DNA from: Acipenser ruthenus
Lineage: Eukaryota; Chordata; Actinopteri; Acipenseriformes; Acipenseridae
Reading direction: 5' to 3'
DNA length: 64,000 bases
Assembly: GCF_902713425.1 (NCBI RefSeq)
Contig: NC_081217.1
Coordinates: 13,102,589 to 13,166,588, forward strand
The notes beneath the pieces are model-generated. The model ran no database searches. It saw only the letters and a program-made list of their open reading frames with translations, and was not told the DNA's origin. The position numbers and the translations under genes were made by a program. Each line of letters begins with the position of its first letter. The first letter of the stretch is position 1. Shown here piece by piece: positions 34,046 through 45,541 of the stretch.

Positions 34046-37000
34046 GTGTGTTTTTCACCAGCCTGTAACAGCGAGTCCTCTGTAAAGGTAAAATGTAACG
34101 ATTGCAATCGTTATTGTCGATCACAGCTCTGTTATGATGAACATAAGCTTCTCCGAGATAAAGCCAACAGTGAAAAACAGGTTTCAATGTGTGACATTTT
34201 AAAACTTTGTACAAGATGCTATTCTCTCTATAAATGTGACCCTACTAAGCCGCAGACTCATAAATGTCTTAGTCCCTACTGTAAGATATGTAAGGCGGTG
34301 TTGTTACCTCACACTGATCATAAATGCTTCATTCCAGTGCTTAAACCTTATGAATCCACAGACAAATATGTGTTTTATGATTTTGAATGTCGGCAGGAAG
34401 ATGGCGTGCACATTCCAAATTATTTGTACTGCATCCACCTGGGTGGTGAATCATGGTTTTGGGAGGGCGAGGATTGTGTGAAAAAGTTTTTTGAAAGGTA
34501 TCGCAGACCCTGTTACGCAGGCTATACTTTCTTAGCGCACAACGCGAAATCGTATGACAGTCATTTACTAATGAATTATTTAGTGACCAATGGTGTTAAC
34601 CCTCATATCATAGCTCAGGGTAGCAAGTTAATGTGTTTTACAGACGAGGCTTTTAAGATGCGTTACATTGCTTCCTTTAACTTTATGCCCATGAAGTTAA
34701 GTGCCCTGCCTGCAGCTATGGGGTTTGAAGCCAGAAAAGGATATTTTCCTCATTTTTTCAATACTATTGAAAACCAGAATTACGTAGGCCCCTATCCTGA
34801 ACCACGTTACTATGGTGTTCAGCAAATGATGTCTAAAGAACGTGATGACTTTTACAAATGGTATGATTCGATTAAGAATGGCGTTTTTAATTTCATAGAA
34901 GAAATGGCTTTCTACTGCAAAAATGATGTTGAAATTTTGAGAGAGGCCTGTATCAAATTCCGTACCAAGGTTTATGCTATAGGGCAGATAGACCCCTTCC
35001 AATGTACTACCATTGCTTCACTGTGCATGGCTATGTATAGAAGTAAATTCATGCCTAAAGACACAATAGCGATCATTCCTCCCGACAATTACAGTGACCA
35101 GCAAAAAAGCTTTTCAAATGCCTCGATACAATGGTTAATGTATGTATCGGAAACTGAAAATGTTTTCATTCAACATGCTTTACACTATGGAGAGCTTACA
35201 ATAGCCCCTTTTTCTTGGACGGGTATGCTGTGATTAATGGTAAGCGTACGGCTTTTGAATTTGCAAGGTGTTTTTTGCATGGTTGTCCCAAATGCTATGA
35301 CGATGTAAACCCCCTAAGCAGGGATCAGTATTAGGTCCTCTGCTATTCCTAATCTACATTAATGATTTAGATTCTGGTATAGTAAGCAAACTCGTTAAAT
35401 TTGCAGACGACACAAAAATGGAGTGGCAAACACTGTTGAAGCAGCAAAGGTCATTCAAAATGATCTAGACAGCATTCAGAATTGGGCAGACACATGGCAA
35501 ATGAAATTTAATAGATAAAAGTGTAAAGTATTGCATGCGGGCAATAAAAATGTGCATTATAAATATCATATGAGAGACAGTGAAATTGAAGAAGGGAACT
35601 ATGAAAAAGACCTAGGAGTTTATGTTGACTCAGAAATGTCTTCATCTAGACAATGTGGGGAAGCTATAAAAAAGGCTAACAAGATGCTCAGATATATTGT
35701 GAGAAGTGTTGAATTTAAATCAAGGGAAGTAATGTTAAAACTCTACAATGCATTAGTAAGACCTCACCTAGAATATTGTGTTCAGTTCTGGTCACCTCGT
35801 TACAAAAAGGATATTGCTGCTCTAGAAAGAGTGCAAAGAAGAGCAACCAGAATTATCCCGGGTTTAAAAGGCATGTCGTATGCAGACAGGCTAAAAGAAT
35901 TGAATCTATTCAGTCTTGAACAAAGAAGACTACGCGGCGATCTGATTCAAACATTCAAAATCCTAAAAGGTATAGACAATGTCAACCCGGGGGACTTCTT
36001 TGACTTGAAAAAAGAAAAAAAGAACTAGGGGTCATAAATGGAGATTAGATAAAGGGGCATTCAGAACAGAAAATAGGAGGCATTTTTTTACACAGAGGGA
36101 TCCTTCAAGAAGCTGCTTGATGAGATTCTGGGATCAATAAGCTACTAACAACCAAAGGAGCAAGATGGGCTGAATGGCCTCCTCTCGTTTGTAAACTTTC
36201 TTATGTTCTTATGTTCTAAGCAAAGTATCCTGCGGTACGATGTATCATCACTTTGATGAAAAGATTGAAACATTGCAAAAGGTTTACGGGTTGGAAGTCA
36301 GAGTTATTTGGGAACATGAATGGAACGCTCTGAAAAAACAGTGTAAGGTTCACGATTTTCTGGTTCGCTCTGATTTTCCAGAACGTATCAATCCACGTGA
36401 GGCTCTGTTTGGGGGTATACAAATGCCATTACATTACATTATGTGTCCCAGGAAAATGGAAGGGTGGAATACTTTGATTTCACTAGCTTGTATTCATTTG
36501 TTAACAAAACAAAAGTGTACCCTGTAGACCATCCTACCATAATTTACCATAATTTTCAAGACTTGAGGCAGTACTTTGGCTTGTTCAAATTAACTGTTCT
36601 GCCTCCTAGTGGTCTTTATTTCCCTGTACTGCCTGCCCGCATCTGTGGTAAATTAATGTTTACCCTCTGCCGTTCATGCGCAGAAACACTAAACCAGACT
36701 GAGGTATGTAATCATACCTCTGGAGAAAGAGCCTTGACAGGGACCTGGTGCAGTGTCGACATAGTCAAAGCTCTTGAGAAAGGTTACAAAGTGTATAAAA
36801 TACACAAAGTTTGGCATTTTCCTCAGAAATCTGACACTCTCTTTACAGGTTACATTAATAGTCATCTCAAGGGGAAACAGGAAAGTTCAGGTTACCCTGC
36901 TCATTGTACCGTTGAGGAGCGTAAAGAGCATTATATTGCTGAATATTTTCAGAAAGAGGGTGTTCAATTAGATCCTCAAAACATTAATGTTAACCCTGCT

Positions 37001-37677
37001 AAGAGACAAATCTCCAAACCATGTTTAAACTCACTTTGGGGAAAACTAGCCCAGAGAACTAACCAACTCTCTACAAGCTTGGTTAAGGATCCTGACCAGT
37101 TTTTCCATGATCTCTTTTCAAAAAGACATCAGGTTTCACATTTTTGTTTTGTAAGTGATACGGTGGCCCAGGTTCAGTGGCGTTACGCTTCTGATACCTA
37201 TACTCCCCTAGGTAATGTAAACGTATTCATAGTGGCGTTTACAACTGCAAACGCCTGGCTAGAGCTCTATAACCTCATGGATCATCTGCAGGGCGCTGTC
37301 TGTATCATGATACGGACTCTGTAATCTTTGTCAGTAGACCCCAGGCTTGGTGTCCAGAACTAGGCGATTATCTTGGTGATTTAACTAGCGAGTTGAAACC
37401 AGGGGAATACATTACAGAGTTTGTGTCAGGGGGCCCTAAAACGTATGGATACATCACAAACAGCGGAAAAACATGTCTCAAAGTAAAGGGTATTACCCTA
37501 AACAATGAGAATTCCAAATTAATTAACCTCGCTTCATTAAAAGACCTTGTACAAAACTTTTTGAATCATGATAGAAACACCCCCATGGAGCATATCATGA
37601 TTCGAGGCTCCCAGATTCACTGTAATAAAAATAATTTAAATTGGAAAACAAACCACTCCAGAAAACTTTTCAAATAG
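34046..37677 (+). pseudogene. polB: Polinton DNA polymerase B (protein-primed), interrupted by a LINE
   Basis: Family B DNA polymerase of the protein-primed type, which replicates the linear element. The left part has a Cys-rich region (CNDCNRYC, CTRCYSLYKC, CKICKAVL), then the 3'-5' exonuclease motifs: YVFYDFEC (Exo I), FLAHNAKSYDSHLL (Exo II) and YCKNDVEIL (Exo III). The right part has polymerase motif A (EYFDFTSLYSFV), motif B (KPCLNSLWGKLAQR) and a motif C of the YxDTDS type near 37310. A 0.9-kb LINE (35320-36215) is inserted between the exonuclease and polymerase parts. The gene is a broken fossil with a few further breaks; the family assignment is firm. Confidence 0.9.
35320..36215 (+). 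mobile_element. 5'-truncated CR1-like LINE inserted in polB
   Basis: Encodes the C-terminal part of a non-LTR retrotransposon reverse transcriptase: a short upstream piece (DQYLVLCYS-like, 35325-35400) and then ALVRPHLEYCVQFWSPRYKK, ERVQRRATRIIPGLKGMSYA, RRLRGDLIQTFKIL and NPGDFFDL. It ends in the fish repeat tail GGCCTCCTCTCGTTTGTAAA followed by an ATGTTCTT repeat. The flanking CTAAGC (35314-35319 and 36216-36221) is a likely 6-bp target duplication. The element is truncated at its 5' end and the reading frame carries stops near its start. CR1/Rex1-type is the best guess for the clade. Confidence 0.75.
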
Positions 37678-37722
37678 TCTACAATAAGCGAGTCTTGCTG
37701 TCTGATTACACATCTCTTCCTT

Positions 37723-38402
37723 ATGGCTACTGAAGATGGTTTTGATATTAGACTAACTGTTCCCTTTGCTGCTATAATATATGGGCCCTCCAATTCAGGC
37801 AAAAGTTATTTTGTGAAGCAGCTTTTAGAAAACTCTCAACAGATCTTTTCCCAAACCCCTGAGAATATCATATGGTGCTATAGCTGTTGGCAACCATTAT
37901 ACAACGAATTGGCACTTAAATTTAAGAATGTCAAATTTATTGAAGGCATACCGGCTTCATTAACCGATGATAATTTAATGCCTCCTAACAAAGTCAATTT
38001 AATCATTATAGATGACTTGATGGAGGCGGCTAGCGAAAATGATGAAATACAGAAAGCTTTTACAAAATACGTTCATCATAGGAATTTATGCGTGCTGTAT
38101 TTGGTTCAAAATTTGTTTTTTCAAGGAAAAATGAGCCGTACCATAAACTTGAATGCTACATGATTCTGTTTAAAAACCCCAGAGATAAACTTCAAATCAA
38201 CACGCTAGCCCGACAGATGTACCGCGGTAACTCCAAGTTTTTCTTAGAAGCGTTTGAAGATGCAACAAAAAAACCCTATGGTTATCTTTTAATAGACTTA
38301 AAGGCACAAACCTCTGAAGCATACCGTCTAAGAACTGGTTTATTTACTCCTGATTGGCGGGTTGCTTATATCATGAGAAATACCAAGACAAAACACTTAT
38401 AA
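37723..38402 (+). pseudogene. Polinton packaging ATPase (FtsK/HerA type)
   Basis: Motor ATPase that packages DNA into capsids in Polintons and related viruses. Walker A is visible as YGPSNSGKSYFVKQLL (about residues 22-37) and Walker B as VNLIIIDDLMEAAS. The right part (LARQMYRGNSKFFLEAFEDA, YGYLLIDLKA) fits the C-terminal half of the family. It lies directly after polB on the same strand, as is usual for Polintons. The copy is a broken fossil. Confidence 0.85.
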
Positions 38403-38457
38403 TCGGTCTGTTATAGCGCTAAAACTTTTATTTATCTAGGCTTATCAACAACGCATC

Positions 38458-38709
38458 ATGTCGGCTAGAATACAACGTAACCTCCATCTCTTAAAGAGCA
38501 TAGTTCACAGCTCTGCTCATCAGAGAAGAGCAGTTTTACGAGACGCCTCAGACGATTTTATCAAATCTATTGTGGAAATTGCCTTAAACGCCTTAAAGGG
38601 TCACATCCCCTTAACTTCGAGTCAGTTAAACACTCTCAAAAAGCAGCGGCGTGTTATAAAGAGCCTATGTAATAAGAACCACTCAATTAAAAAGAAGAAA
38701 AAACTGTGA
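38458..38709 (+). CDS. Small basic Polinton protein
   Basis: An 83-residue protein starting MSARIQRNLHLLKSIVH and ending in a run of Lys (SIKKKKKL). Short basic helical proteins of this kind sit between the ATPase and capsid genes in Polinton-like elements and in adintoviruses, where a virion DNA-binding or core role has been suggested. Downstream (38709-38780) a Gly-rich hydrophobic stretch of the type GGFIGTLIRIALPFLSGI is readable, which resembles the adjacent small virion protein of those elements. Function here is inferred only from position and composition. Confidence 0.5.
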   Translation: MSARIQRNLHLLKSIVHSSAHQRRAVLRDASDDFIKSIVEIALNALKGHIPLTSSQLNTLKKQRRVIKSLCNKNHSIKKKKKL

Positions 38710-38798
38710 ATCAGAGTGGTGGTTTTATTGGCACTTTAATAAGGATTGCTCTGCCTTTTTTATCTGGAATCTTAACACCTCAAAGTTAATTTGTAAAA

Positions 38799-39593
38799 AT
38801 GACTCACTCCCAGAAAATGTTTCTGATACCACAACATCAACTCAATAGACTTCGGCAGCCTGAGCCACAGCACCCCGAACCTATTAAAAAAGCAGTTGAA
38901 AGCCGACTTGACTCTGAAATGAAAAGCATTCTACTTAGAACTGACATCAGTGGCCATGAGAAAGTTAAGCTATACATCAGCTCCTTACAGAGATATCTAG
39001 CCTTGCTTAAACAGAGTGAAAAATAGCTTAATACCCTGACTTTGATTACACCCCCCTCTGAGGAAATGGCACAACCTGCTGCAGAATCTGAATCTAAGGC
39101 AGTGACTGCTGTTATGAGTAGCGTACACTCCAGATCTAAGAAAAATGCTAATTTTATTTTAAACGCCATGTCTCAGAATGCTTTGGTTACCTCATGGAAT
39201 GATCAAGGGGAATTCATTCTTAGGGGCAAGAACATTAGATGGTTGCATATTGTTGATTTAATCAGGGCTGCTACGGGGAATACTAATATCCCTGAACATA
39301 GGCTACCTGTAGGATGGGTTGAATTCATCAAAGGTTTCGCTGTGATAAAAGTCCCCTATTCTACAGTACCTAATTCTCAAACACGACAACTCATAGAAGC
39401 CTATAAAAAACGCCCCTTAGAGACCCCTATGATTAAGAAGCAGAAAAAATTAAACAGTTATGGGAAACTTATTAAGATGTTACTGTTTTTATTGAGTTTC
39501 ATACATGTCTTTACATTTTGTTGTATATTCATGCAAGTGTTGTGTAAACATTGTCTGATACATTTGTTGTTTATTCATGCTAATGGTGTATAA
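38799..39593 (+). CDS. Uncharacterised Polinton protein(s) left of the protease
   Basis: Coding-like region on the plus strand. The first part (from MTHSQKMFLIPQHQLNRL) is charged and helical with RTDISGHEKVKLYISSLQRY; the second part contains a compact domain with SWNDQGEFILRGKNIRWLHI, VDLIRAATG and LPVGWVEFIKGFAVIKVPYS. The latter looks like a small conserved fold found in similarly placed Polinton proteins, but I cannot name it. A hydrophobic segment closes the region (39478-39590). The function is unknown. Confidence 0.45.
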
Positions 39594-39683
39594 ATATTGA
39601 CTGATATATATGTCTGTATAAGTCTTTACAACCATAAAAATATTTATTCAACATCTACATTGTCATAAGTTTTTTTCTGAAGA

Positions 39684-40298
39684 CTAACATTCATAACATT
39701 TTTTAAAATCATGATGAGTCTTTACACACTGAACGCATGAAAATATATTTATACAGTTCTGTTTTTTAGGGTTAGACATACAATGTATAAATTGGGACAC
39801 CATCAGATCATTTTTGTTTAAATCAGAGCTGTAGAGAGCCATAACCTCAGGATAAGTAAGTCCTTTGGCTCGATGATGTAAGAAGAAGACACAGTGATGG
39901 CCACAGGTAGTGGTCATAAGACCTTGTAAAGGCTGATTATTGTACACTGTTTGTTTAATGTTGGTGTCTAAAAAGTTTGAGATATTCTTAAATAAATAAA
40001 ATCTGGAGGGTTACCGTAAAAACTCTCCCTGTCCCTCTTCTTTAAGATAAATCCCCAGCCAGTGTTCTCCAGGATATTTCTGGGGGTCAGTGTTGACAAT
40101 GAGTATCGCCGGAAGTTTTTTTATTTTTCCTTTAGGCAGTTGATCACTAGCTAGTACCCCATAAAAATACTTTTCAGTCAACGGGTTGCTGGATAGCAGC
40201 GCTGTAAGCTGTGTGGTATTCATTTTTAAAAAAAGGATCAGAGCTGTATCAAACTTTTCAGTAATCAAAGAGAACAGCTCTTTGGTGGGAAACCTCAA
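39684..40298 (-). pseudogene. Polinton adenain-type cysteine protease
   Basis: Maturation protease of the adenovirus endopeptidase (Ulp1-like) fold. Read on the minus strand, the first part has PAILIVNTDP and PGEHWLGIYL, with the catalytic His; the second part has QPLQGLMTTTCGHHCVFFL, with the oxyanion Gln and catalytic Cys. In Polintons this enzyme is thought to cleave capsid precursors. It sits between the plus-strand replication block and the minus-strand capsid block. The copy is broken. Confidence 0.82.
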
Positions 40299-41560
40299 TC
40301 ACGTTCTCAAAAACAGCATAAACAATCATATTCACAGTCTCTGCCAGAGCATGGGCAAAACGCATTTCAAGATGCATATTACCATTTTTTACTAAGGAAA
40401 AATGATCTCCACATTCTTGGTCAGGGGTCAAATCAAAGGCATAAAGCGTATAGCCTCTAATAAAGTCTGACCAATCAATTATCAGCGGTTTGTCTTTGAG
40501 ATGTCTACCCGTGGCTTGTATTAGACTGTAATATTCACGGACGGGGTTGTGTCTTGCTTTATAGTAGGGTTGAAAAGTTTTTGAGGGGACTTGTTCACCA
40601 TCAATGTACATAGCTATAAAGTTCCCGGCAAAGTGTTTAAAGTTAAATGGGTTTTTAGCATAGGAACCGCTAAAAGCGTCGTTATCTGTTAATCCAATAA
40701 CCACAAACTTTGGTAACTGCCCCAGAAACAAATTCTCCTGATTACAGACCCTGCTCCCTCTAGGAACACTAAAAACTTTCATAGCCACTCTATCAATTGG
40801 ATATTTAGCATTAGAGGTCATCAGTGCCTGTGCGTGTCCTATTCTAACCTGCGGGCTACTTTTACTTTTTTAATATAGAGAGAGGCTTCTAAAATTTTAA
40901 GTTTGAACTCTTCTGCGGCATCAGACATTAAACAAAAAGTGTCACTGGCCTTCACCATTTTAATTTTCAGGTCAATACCATTTAGCATGAGTTTCTCTTG
41001 GAAAAAATATATCCGAATGCAGTGGTCCTAAAAGTTCAACTGTATGGCTCATTCTGGTAAAAGCATGTCGTTTAACTAAACCGTCATTAGCCCCTGCAGG
41101 ATCAGTCTCATCCATGTGTCCTGGGGTATCTTTGTAAAACAAGTCGGCTGTGAATTGAGATTCTATGGTGTCCTTACTATAGTTTCGCATTGCTTCTATA
41201 ATGCTACGGTAAGGATAAGTATTACTGCTTTGACTAATTAAGCGGTTTCCTAAAGTTACATCCACTTGTGAAAACATGGTAGCTACAAGGTAATTGATAA
41301 TACCAACTATACTGCCCCCAACTAAATCGGCGCCACCTAGTAATTTTGCATGAAAGTCTTAAAAGAGTATTATTCAAATCAAGATAATCTTCCCCATTTC
41401 CCGCTATGTAAAATTCGATCGGAGCCGTGTCAGACAAGGCAGACAGGGGGGGAATTTCCACATATAGGTTTTTTTCGATACTTGTGTGGGTGTAGGGTAT
41501 AGTAAACAGATCCAATTCTGAATTCATACATTCTTGAGACATATGATGTACCAGAGTCAT
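40299..41560 (-). pseudogene. Polinton major capsid protein (double jelly roll)
   Basis: Minus-strand region for the hexon-like major capsid protein. The N-terminal part reads SELDLFTIPYTHTSIEKNLY, PPLSALSDTAPIEFYIAGNG, EDYLDLNNTLLRLSCKI, which is the characteristic start of Polinton capsid proteins. The middle has QVDVTLGNRLISQSSNTYPY and RNYSKDTIESQFTADLFYKD; the C-terminal part has QLPKFVVIGLTDNDAFSGSY, NPFNFKHFAGNFIAMYIDGE and DFIRGYTLYAFDLTPDQ. It would form the pseudo-hexagonal capsomers. The copy is broken, with several breaks. Confidence 0.87.
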
Positions 41561-41563
41561 GAT

Positions 41564-42019
41564 TTAAAAGATGTTTCTGTTTTTCTTTGTTCTGTGAGTC
41601 TTTGGTTTCTTACTCCTTCTCTGGTTACCGCTACTAACTGACCTGAATGTAGATGGTTTAGCCTTTTTGTGATGATGATAGTGAGATCCCGGGGGTTTGC
41701 TACGTTTTCTCTTGTATCCTCTGGACATCACCATCAATCCCTCCCCTGACTGGCTCTTGTTGTGGCTAGGAGGGTTATGACTTGTCAGGACATTTGACAC
41801 TACGTCACTAACAATATTTTTAGCGGCTGATTTAAAATGAGGTTTAACTATTTCAAAACCCCTTCTAAGTAACGGTAAAGCTTTTCTGAAAAGACTTCTA
41901 AAAATACCCCCTATACCCACTCCGTACATTACAGGCACTCCAGAAAATCCAGGCAAACCATTACCAACTTGATTTTTGTAATAATTAATATAAGGATTGA
42001 CATATCCATGAGGTCCCAT
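41564..42019 (-). CDS. Polinton minor virion protein, pVI/pX-like
   Basis: A 151-residue protein starting MGPHGYVNPYINYYKNQVGN. The N-terminal half has a Gly-rich amphipathic stretch (GNGLPGFSGVPVMYGVGIGG, then IFRSLFRKALPLLRRGFEIV) of the kind seen in the membrane-active minor proteins of adenovirus and Polinton capsids. The C-terminal half is very basic (RGYKRKRSKPP, HHHHKKAKPS-like, RSKKPKTHRTKKNRN), suggesting DNA contact. It lies next to the major capsid gene on the same strand. The assignment is from composition and synteny. Confidence 0.6.
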   Translation of the reverse strand: MGPHGYVNPYINYYKNQVGNGLPGFSGVPVMYGVGIGGIFRSLFRKALPLLRRGFEIVKPHFKSAAKNIVSDVVSNVLTSHNPPSHNKSQSGEGLMVMSRGYKRKRSKPPGSHYHHHKKAKPSTFRSVSSGNQRRSKKPKTHRTKKNRNIF

Positions 42020-42131
42020 TTTTTCAATTAGGTGTTAAAAAGCGGCTTTACAGGTCGGAAATGCAACTTCACTACAACCTTCCCAAAACAGAATGACACT
42101 AACTTGTTTTGATCCGTCTTAATTTGTATAT

Positions 42132-42587
42132 TTATCGTATCAAAGTTGGACTTGATGAGGGATACGTAATGAGGTCTATAGATTTATAGACTAATTTCAA
42201 ATCATTTTTATATTGTTCATCGAGAGCCTTGTCACCTTTCTGATCTAGTCCTTTTCCGAGCATGACATCGTTCATAGTTGTTATTACATCCTGAAAGGTC
42301 TCATAATATCCTTTTGGTATAGTATAATCAAGTTTTATCGCCTTTTCTATATCATAAGTAATAAAAGTGCTGTCCTTAAGGTTTATATTATCCCAGGTAT
42401 GGGGATATTGAATCTCTGCTAAGCAAACTTCCCATGTTCCCGGTAGATTCATTGTTTTAACCAATTTGGTAGTAAAATTGGATATAGTTTTTTTAGGGAA
42501 AACATCCTGTGAAGCGTTACTAGGCAGAGTCACATAAAAAGGTTCTTGAGACATCTTGAATAATGTTTTAAGTGTAATTAAATACAC
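42132..42587 (-). CDS. Polinton minor capsid (penton) protein
   Basis: Starts around SQEPFYVTLPSNASQDVFPK and continues ISNFTTKLVKTMNLPGTWEV, CLAEIQYPHTWDNI. This block (FYVTLPSNAS...F...W.V.L.EI.YP) is diagnostic of the single jelly-roll penton-type minor capsid protein of Polintons, which occupies the capsid vertices. The visible frame is shorter than typical members. It lies in the minus-strand capsid block. Confidence 0.75.
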   Translation of the reverse strand: MYLITLKTLFKMSQEPFYVTLPSNASQDVFPKKTISNFTTKLVKTMNLPGTWEVCLAEIQYPHTWDNINLKDSTFITYDIEKAIKLDYTIPKGYYETFQDVITTMNDVMLGKGLDQKGDKALDEQYKNDLKLVYKSIDLITYPSSSPTLIR

Positions 42588-42675
42588 CCCAGACTTGTTA
42601 ACTCTTTAGATCCACCACCTGATGCCCAGCGACACAACTGTTAAATTTTTCAGGCCAACCGGCCCATTTTATGAG

Positions 42676-43730
42676 TTAAGACTTTTTACCATTTTCCTTT
42701 ATCTCAGCAACTATCTTCTCTATCCTAAACAACCTATCAGTCTTGACATTTATTTTCTGCAATTCTGGTTCATAAAAGGTGCCCATTATAGACTCTCCAT
42801 CATAATCACATAGTTTATACACAGGTGGAAATGTTGGTATACATTCTGTTATAGTAAAAATCTCTGCTGTAAACGTCTGTTCATAGCCTTTTATAAAGGG
42901 AGCTCTTAACTTTGAAATTCTTACATTGTCACTGACAGCAAACTTAAACTTGATATGTTTAGGGCTTTTCTTCTTAGAATATAAAGTTTTAAACACTTTA
43001 AATGAATTATCTTCATTATCTTCTGAAGGTTTCATTTGAATACTATGGTGAAAGGAGTTGTTATAAGCCTGTACCATTTCTTGTAGTTTATCCATAGACT
43101 TGTGAGTGTTAAAATCGGTGAAATATTTCCACATTTTTGAGTCCTGTTGTATCTCTCAATAATAGAGGCTTTTAGTTCATTCCCTGTGGTAAAGTGTAGA
43201 ATATTATGTTTTTTTAGCATGTGCTGAAAGGCTTTGTTTAGAAATTCTGTCCCTTTATCAGTTTGTAGTTTTTTAGGTTTCCTACCTGTGCTGAGGATCC
43301 TCATGAAAGCCTCTGTCACCATCTTAGATGACTTATTTTTCAACGGTATTATCCAGGCATATTTGGATAAGATATCTATACATGTTAGCATGTACTTGTA
43401 ACCTCCATTTTCTTTTGACAAGCTAGACATATCCGCTATATCAGCTTGCCACTGTGTATCGATATTAGATACAAATACAGTGTTTCTGTTAAAGTTTATT
43501 TTAGTGGGCTTATGCAACGTATAGGAGTCTTGCTCTGATAAAAAGTCAGTTAAGACCCTCTCAGAGACTTTAGGCCCCTCAGACCCCAGAGCCCTTTGAA
43601 GAGTCTGTAAACCCCCTAAACCCCCAGGATTTGAGGGATCGTAGTATATTTTTTTCATACGCTGATGTGTCATCTTTAACCAATATAACACAACTGCGAC
43701 AAATATGTAGGTCAAAAAGTTTTTATTCAA
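42676..43730 (-). pseudogene. Polinton retroviral-type (rve) integrase
   Basis: DDE integrase that inserts the element and creates the 6-bp duplication seen at its ends. On the minus strand the catalytic core reads DTQWQADIADMSSLS (first D), KLQTDKGTEFLN (second D) and KASIIERYNRTQK (E). The C-terminal part (VSDNVRISKLRAPFIKGYEQ, FTAEIFTITE) is the SH3/chromo-like tail of this family. A hydrophobic N-terminal piece precedes the core. Its place at the right end of the element is usual. The copy is broken. Confidence 0.88.
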
Positions 43731-43778
43731 AGTTTATCATAACACCTCTGACACATGTGTGAAGTTCAAAAGTTTTAT

Positions 43779-44901
43779 TCACAGTTTATCAAGAAGATTA
43801 GGACATTTTAGAAGACATATCAAATTTTTACACAAACATTCATGATTAGTCACTAAGTAATCCACGACATTTTGCACAACTTTTGATATATCTCCATCTC
43901 TTAAAAACCTTGCCAGGTTATAAAAACATACATCAGTCACATAAGCATACAAAACAATGATATGTGTACATTTGCAGTCTTCTATTTCATCAAACATTTT
44001 AGGTAATATATTCATTAAAAATGCATTTAAGGGGTTACAGTGTTTTACATGTGTATCTACCAACTCTAACCATTCTTGAGCATCAACATCTTTATGGATT
44101 AAATAAGTTACACTTTTTAAGTTGTTGAACATTTTTACATTTACGGGGATCAGGTTTTGAAAGAGTCTCTTGCAAGCCACTTTCTCCACTATTAACTCAA
44201 ACAACAGCCCCTCCATGGTTTTCCTCAGTTTTGCTGGAGTCTGGACGTTCCCCATTTTCAAAGTCACAGGCGCCGTAATAAGCTAAAGGAGCTTGGGGAT
44301 TTGTAAAACTGCAATGGTAGAAAGCTTTGGTTATTTTGTTAACAATGTCTCGGGTCTTGTCATCCAGGGTTTCTTGTAGATGGCTCAGTTTACGTCTAAT
44401 GCTGTGTTCTGGTCTTAGCTCTGTTAAAATATCTTCCACCAGTTTCTGAAGTTTTGTCAAAGATGGATGGAAATTGAAACAAGCTAGAGCTTTAGCCACC
44501 AGAAGCTTCAGCCAAGGGATGTGTATTTTTTCTAGTATTTCTTCAAAATGTTGATCAAAATAATCGGGGCCTGCATCATAAAGGCAACTGTATCTCAGCT
44601 GGCTCGGGTGGTCAATTTCGCAACCGCGGCAATTTTTCACCATATCACGGTCAATGATCACTTCCAATAGAGAAGCCAGGAGACCCCTAGAGATCTTTAA
44701 TACTTTTTCAAAAGAGATGCCTAAAGCCCAGTTGACGTCGTCAGACTCTGCAGGGTTGAGGAGGGGGACATTTTCAAAGTCTTTTATAAGCTGGGTCATT
44801 ACTTCAGTGGTCCAAACCATCTCAAGATCGCTATGTTCAACAACGGCATTTTCAGAGAAGTATCTAAAGTTTGCAGAAGACATGGTGTCAGACTCCTTCA
44901 A
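43779..44901 (-). CDS. Uncharacterised Polinton protein with CxxC-HPSQ motif
   Basis: Minus-strand region with a clear Cys/His signature, NCRGCEIDHPSQLRYSC (C-x2-C-x4-HPSQ-x4-C), embedded in mostly helical sequence (LEMVWTTEVMTQLIKDFENV upstream, HFEEILEKIHIPWLKLLVAK downstream). The right-hand part of the region (toward 43779) is a separate helical stretch. The spacing suggests a zinc-binding site. I recall similar C-C-HPSQ-C blocks in uncharacterised fish proteins but cannot name a family or a function. It sits between the integrase and the right end, the accessory zone of Polintons. Confidence 0.5.
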
Positions 44902-45032
44902 TCAAAAGGACGCGTGGGAGGCCCCCTTTAGTAGGCTCCCTAAGATCATGTGACAGCCTATGAAGGGTGATGACACCTCTGGCCCCTTGGGGATCCTTTG
45001 AGATGGCCTATTAGAGACCCTTGAAATGGGGG

Positions 45033-45464
45033 TCATTGAGACACACCCCATAGGGGCATTTTCAGAGTCACCCTAAACATCCACCCCCTCTCTCTCTCAT
45101 TGGGGTCTGTTTTCAGCTCAGTCCACAGAGGATCCTTGGGACGGATGCTTAAAGGCCCCCTTGCTTGGACTCTCTCTTGAACCTTTTTTGCAGTCCGTGG
45201 TTTCTTTAGCCTCTGAGGAAGGGTTAAAGTGCATTTTTTAAAGGCTTTTATAAGTTCAGACATTTGCCATACCTCAAGATCCACTTTCTCTGAGCAGCTA
45301 CTAACACCGGTATGAGACATCTTGTGTAACACTCTAATAAACTGCACAAATATTTTCCTGCGTTTATGAGGTCTGAAAACATGCCCAGACTTGCCCCTTT
45401 TTAAAAAACAAAAACAAAAAACAAAAACCCATCTTAGTCTCGATCTTTTCAACCTTTTCCTCAA
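45033..45464 (-). CDS. Hypothetical basic Polinton protein
   Basis: Minus-strand frame, best supported from MSHTGVSSCSEKVDLEVWQM onward; the Lys/Arg- and Phe-rich part before that may be untranslated. The body (SELIKAFKKCTLTLPQRLKK, PRTAKKVQERVQ) is basic. No known domain is recognised. It is the last gene before the tRNA and the right terminal repeat. Confidence 0.35.
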   Translation of the reverse strand: MRKRLKRSRLRWVFVFCFCFLKRGKSGHVFRPHKRRKIFVQFIRVLHKMSHTGVSSCSEKVDLEVWQMSELIKAFKKCTLTLPQRLKKPRTAKKVQERVQARGPLSIRPKDPLWTELKTDPNERERGWMFRVTLKMPLWGVSQ

Positions 45465-45541
45465 ACACCGTACCGCCTTGATTCTCTGAAACCACCGGTA
45501 AGCTTAATACTTATTTTTTATTTAATAATGTTTTAAGAAAA

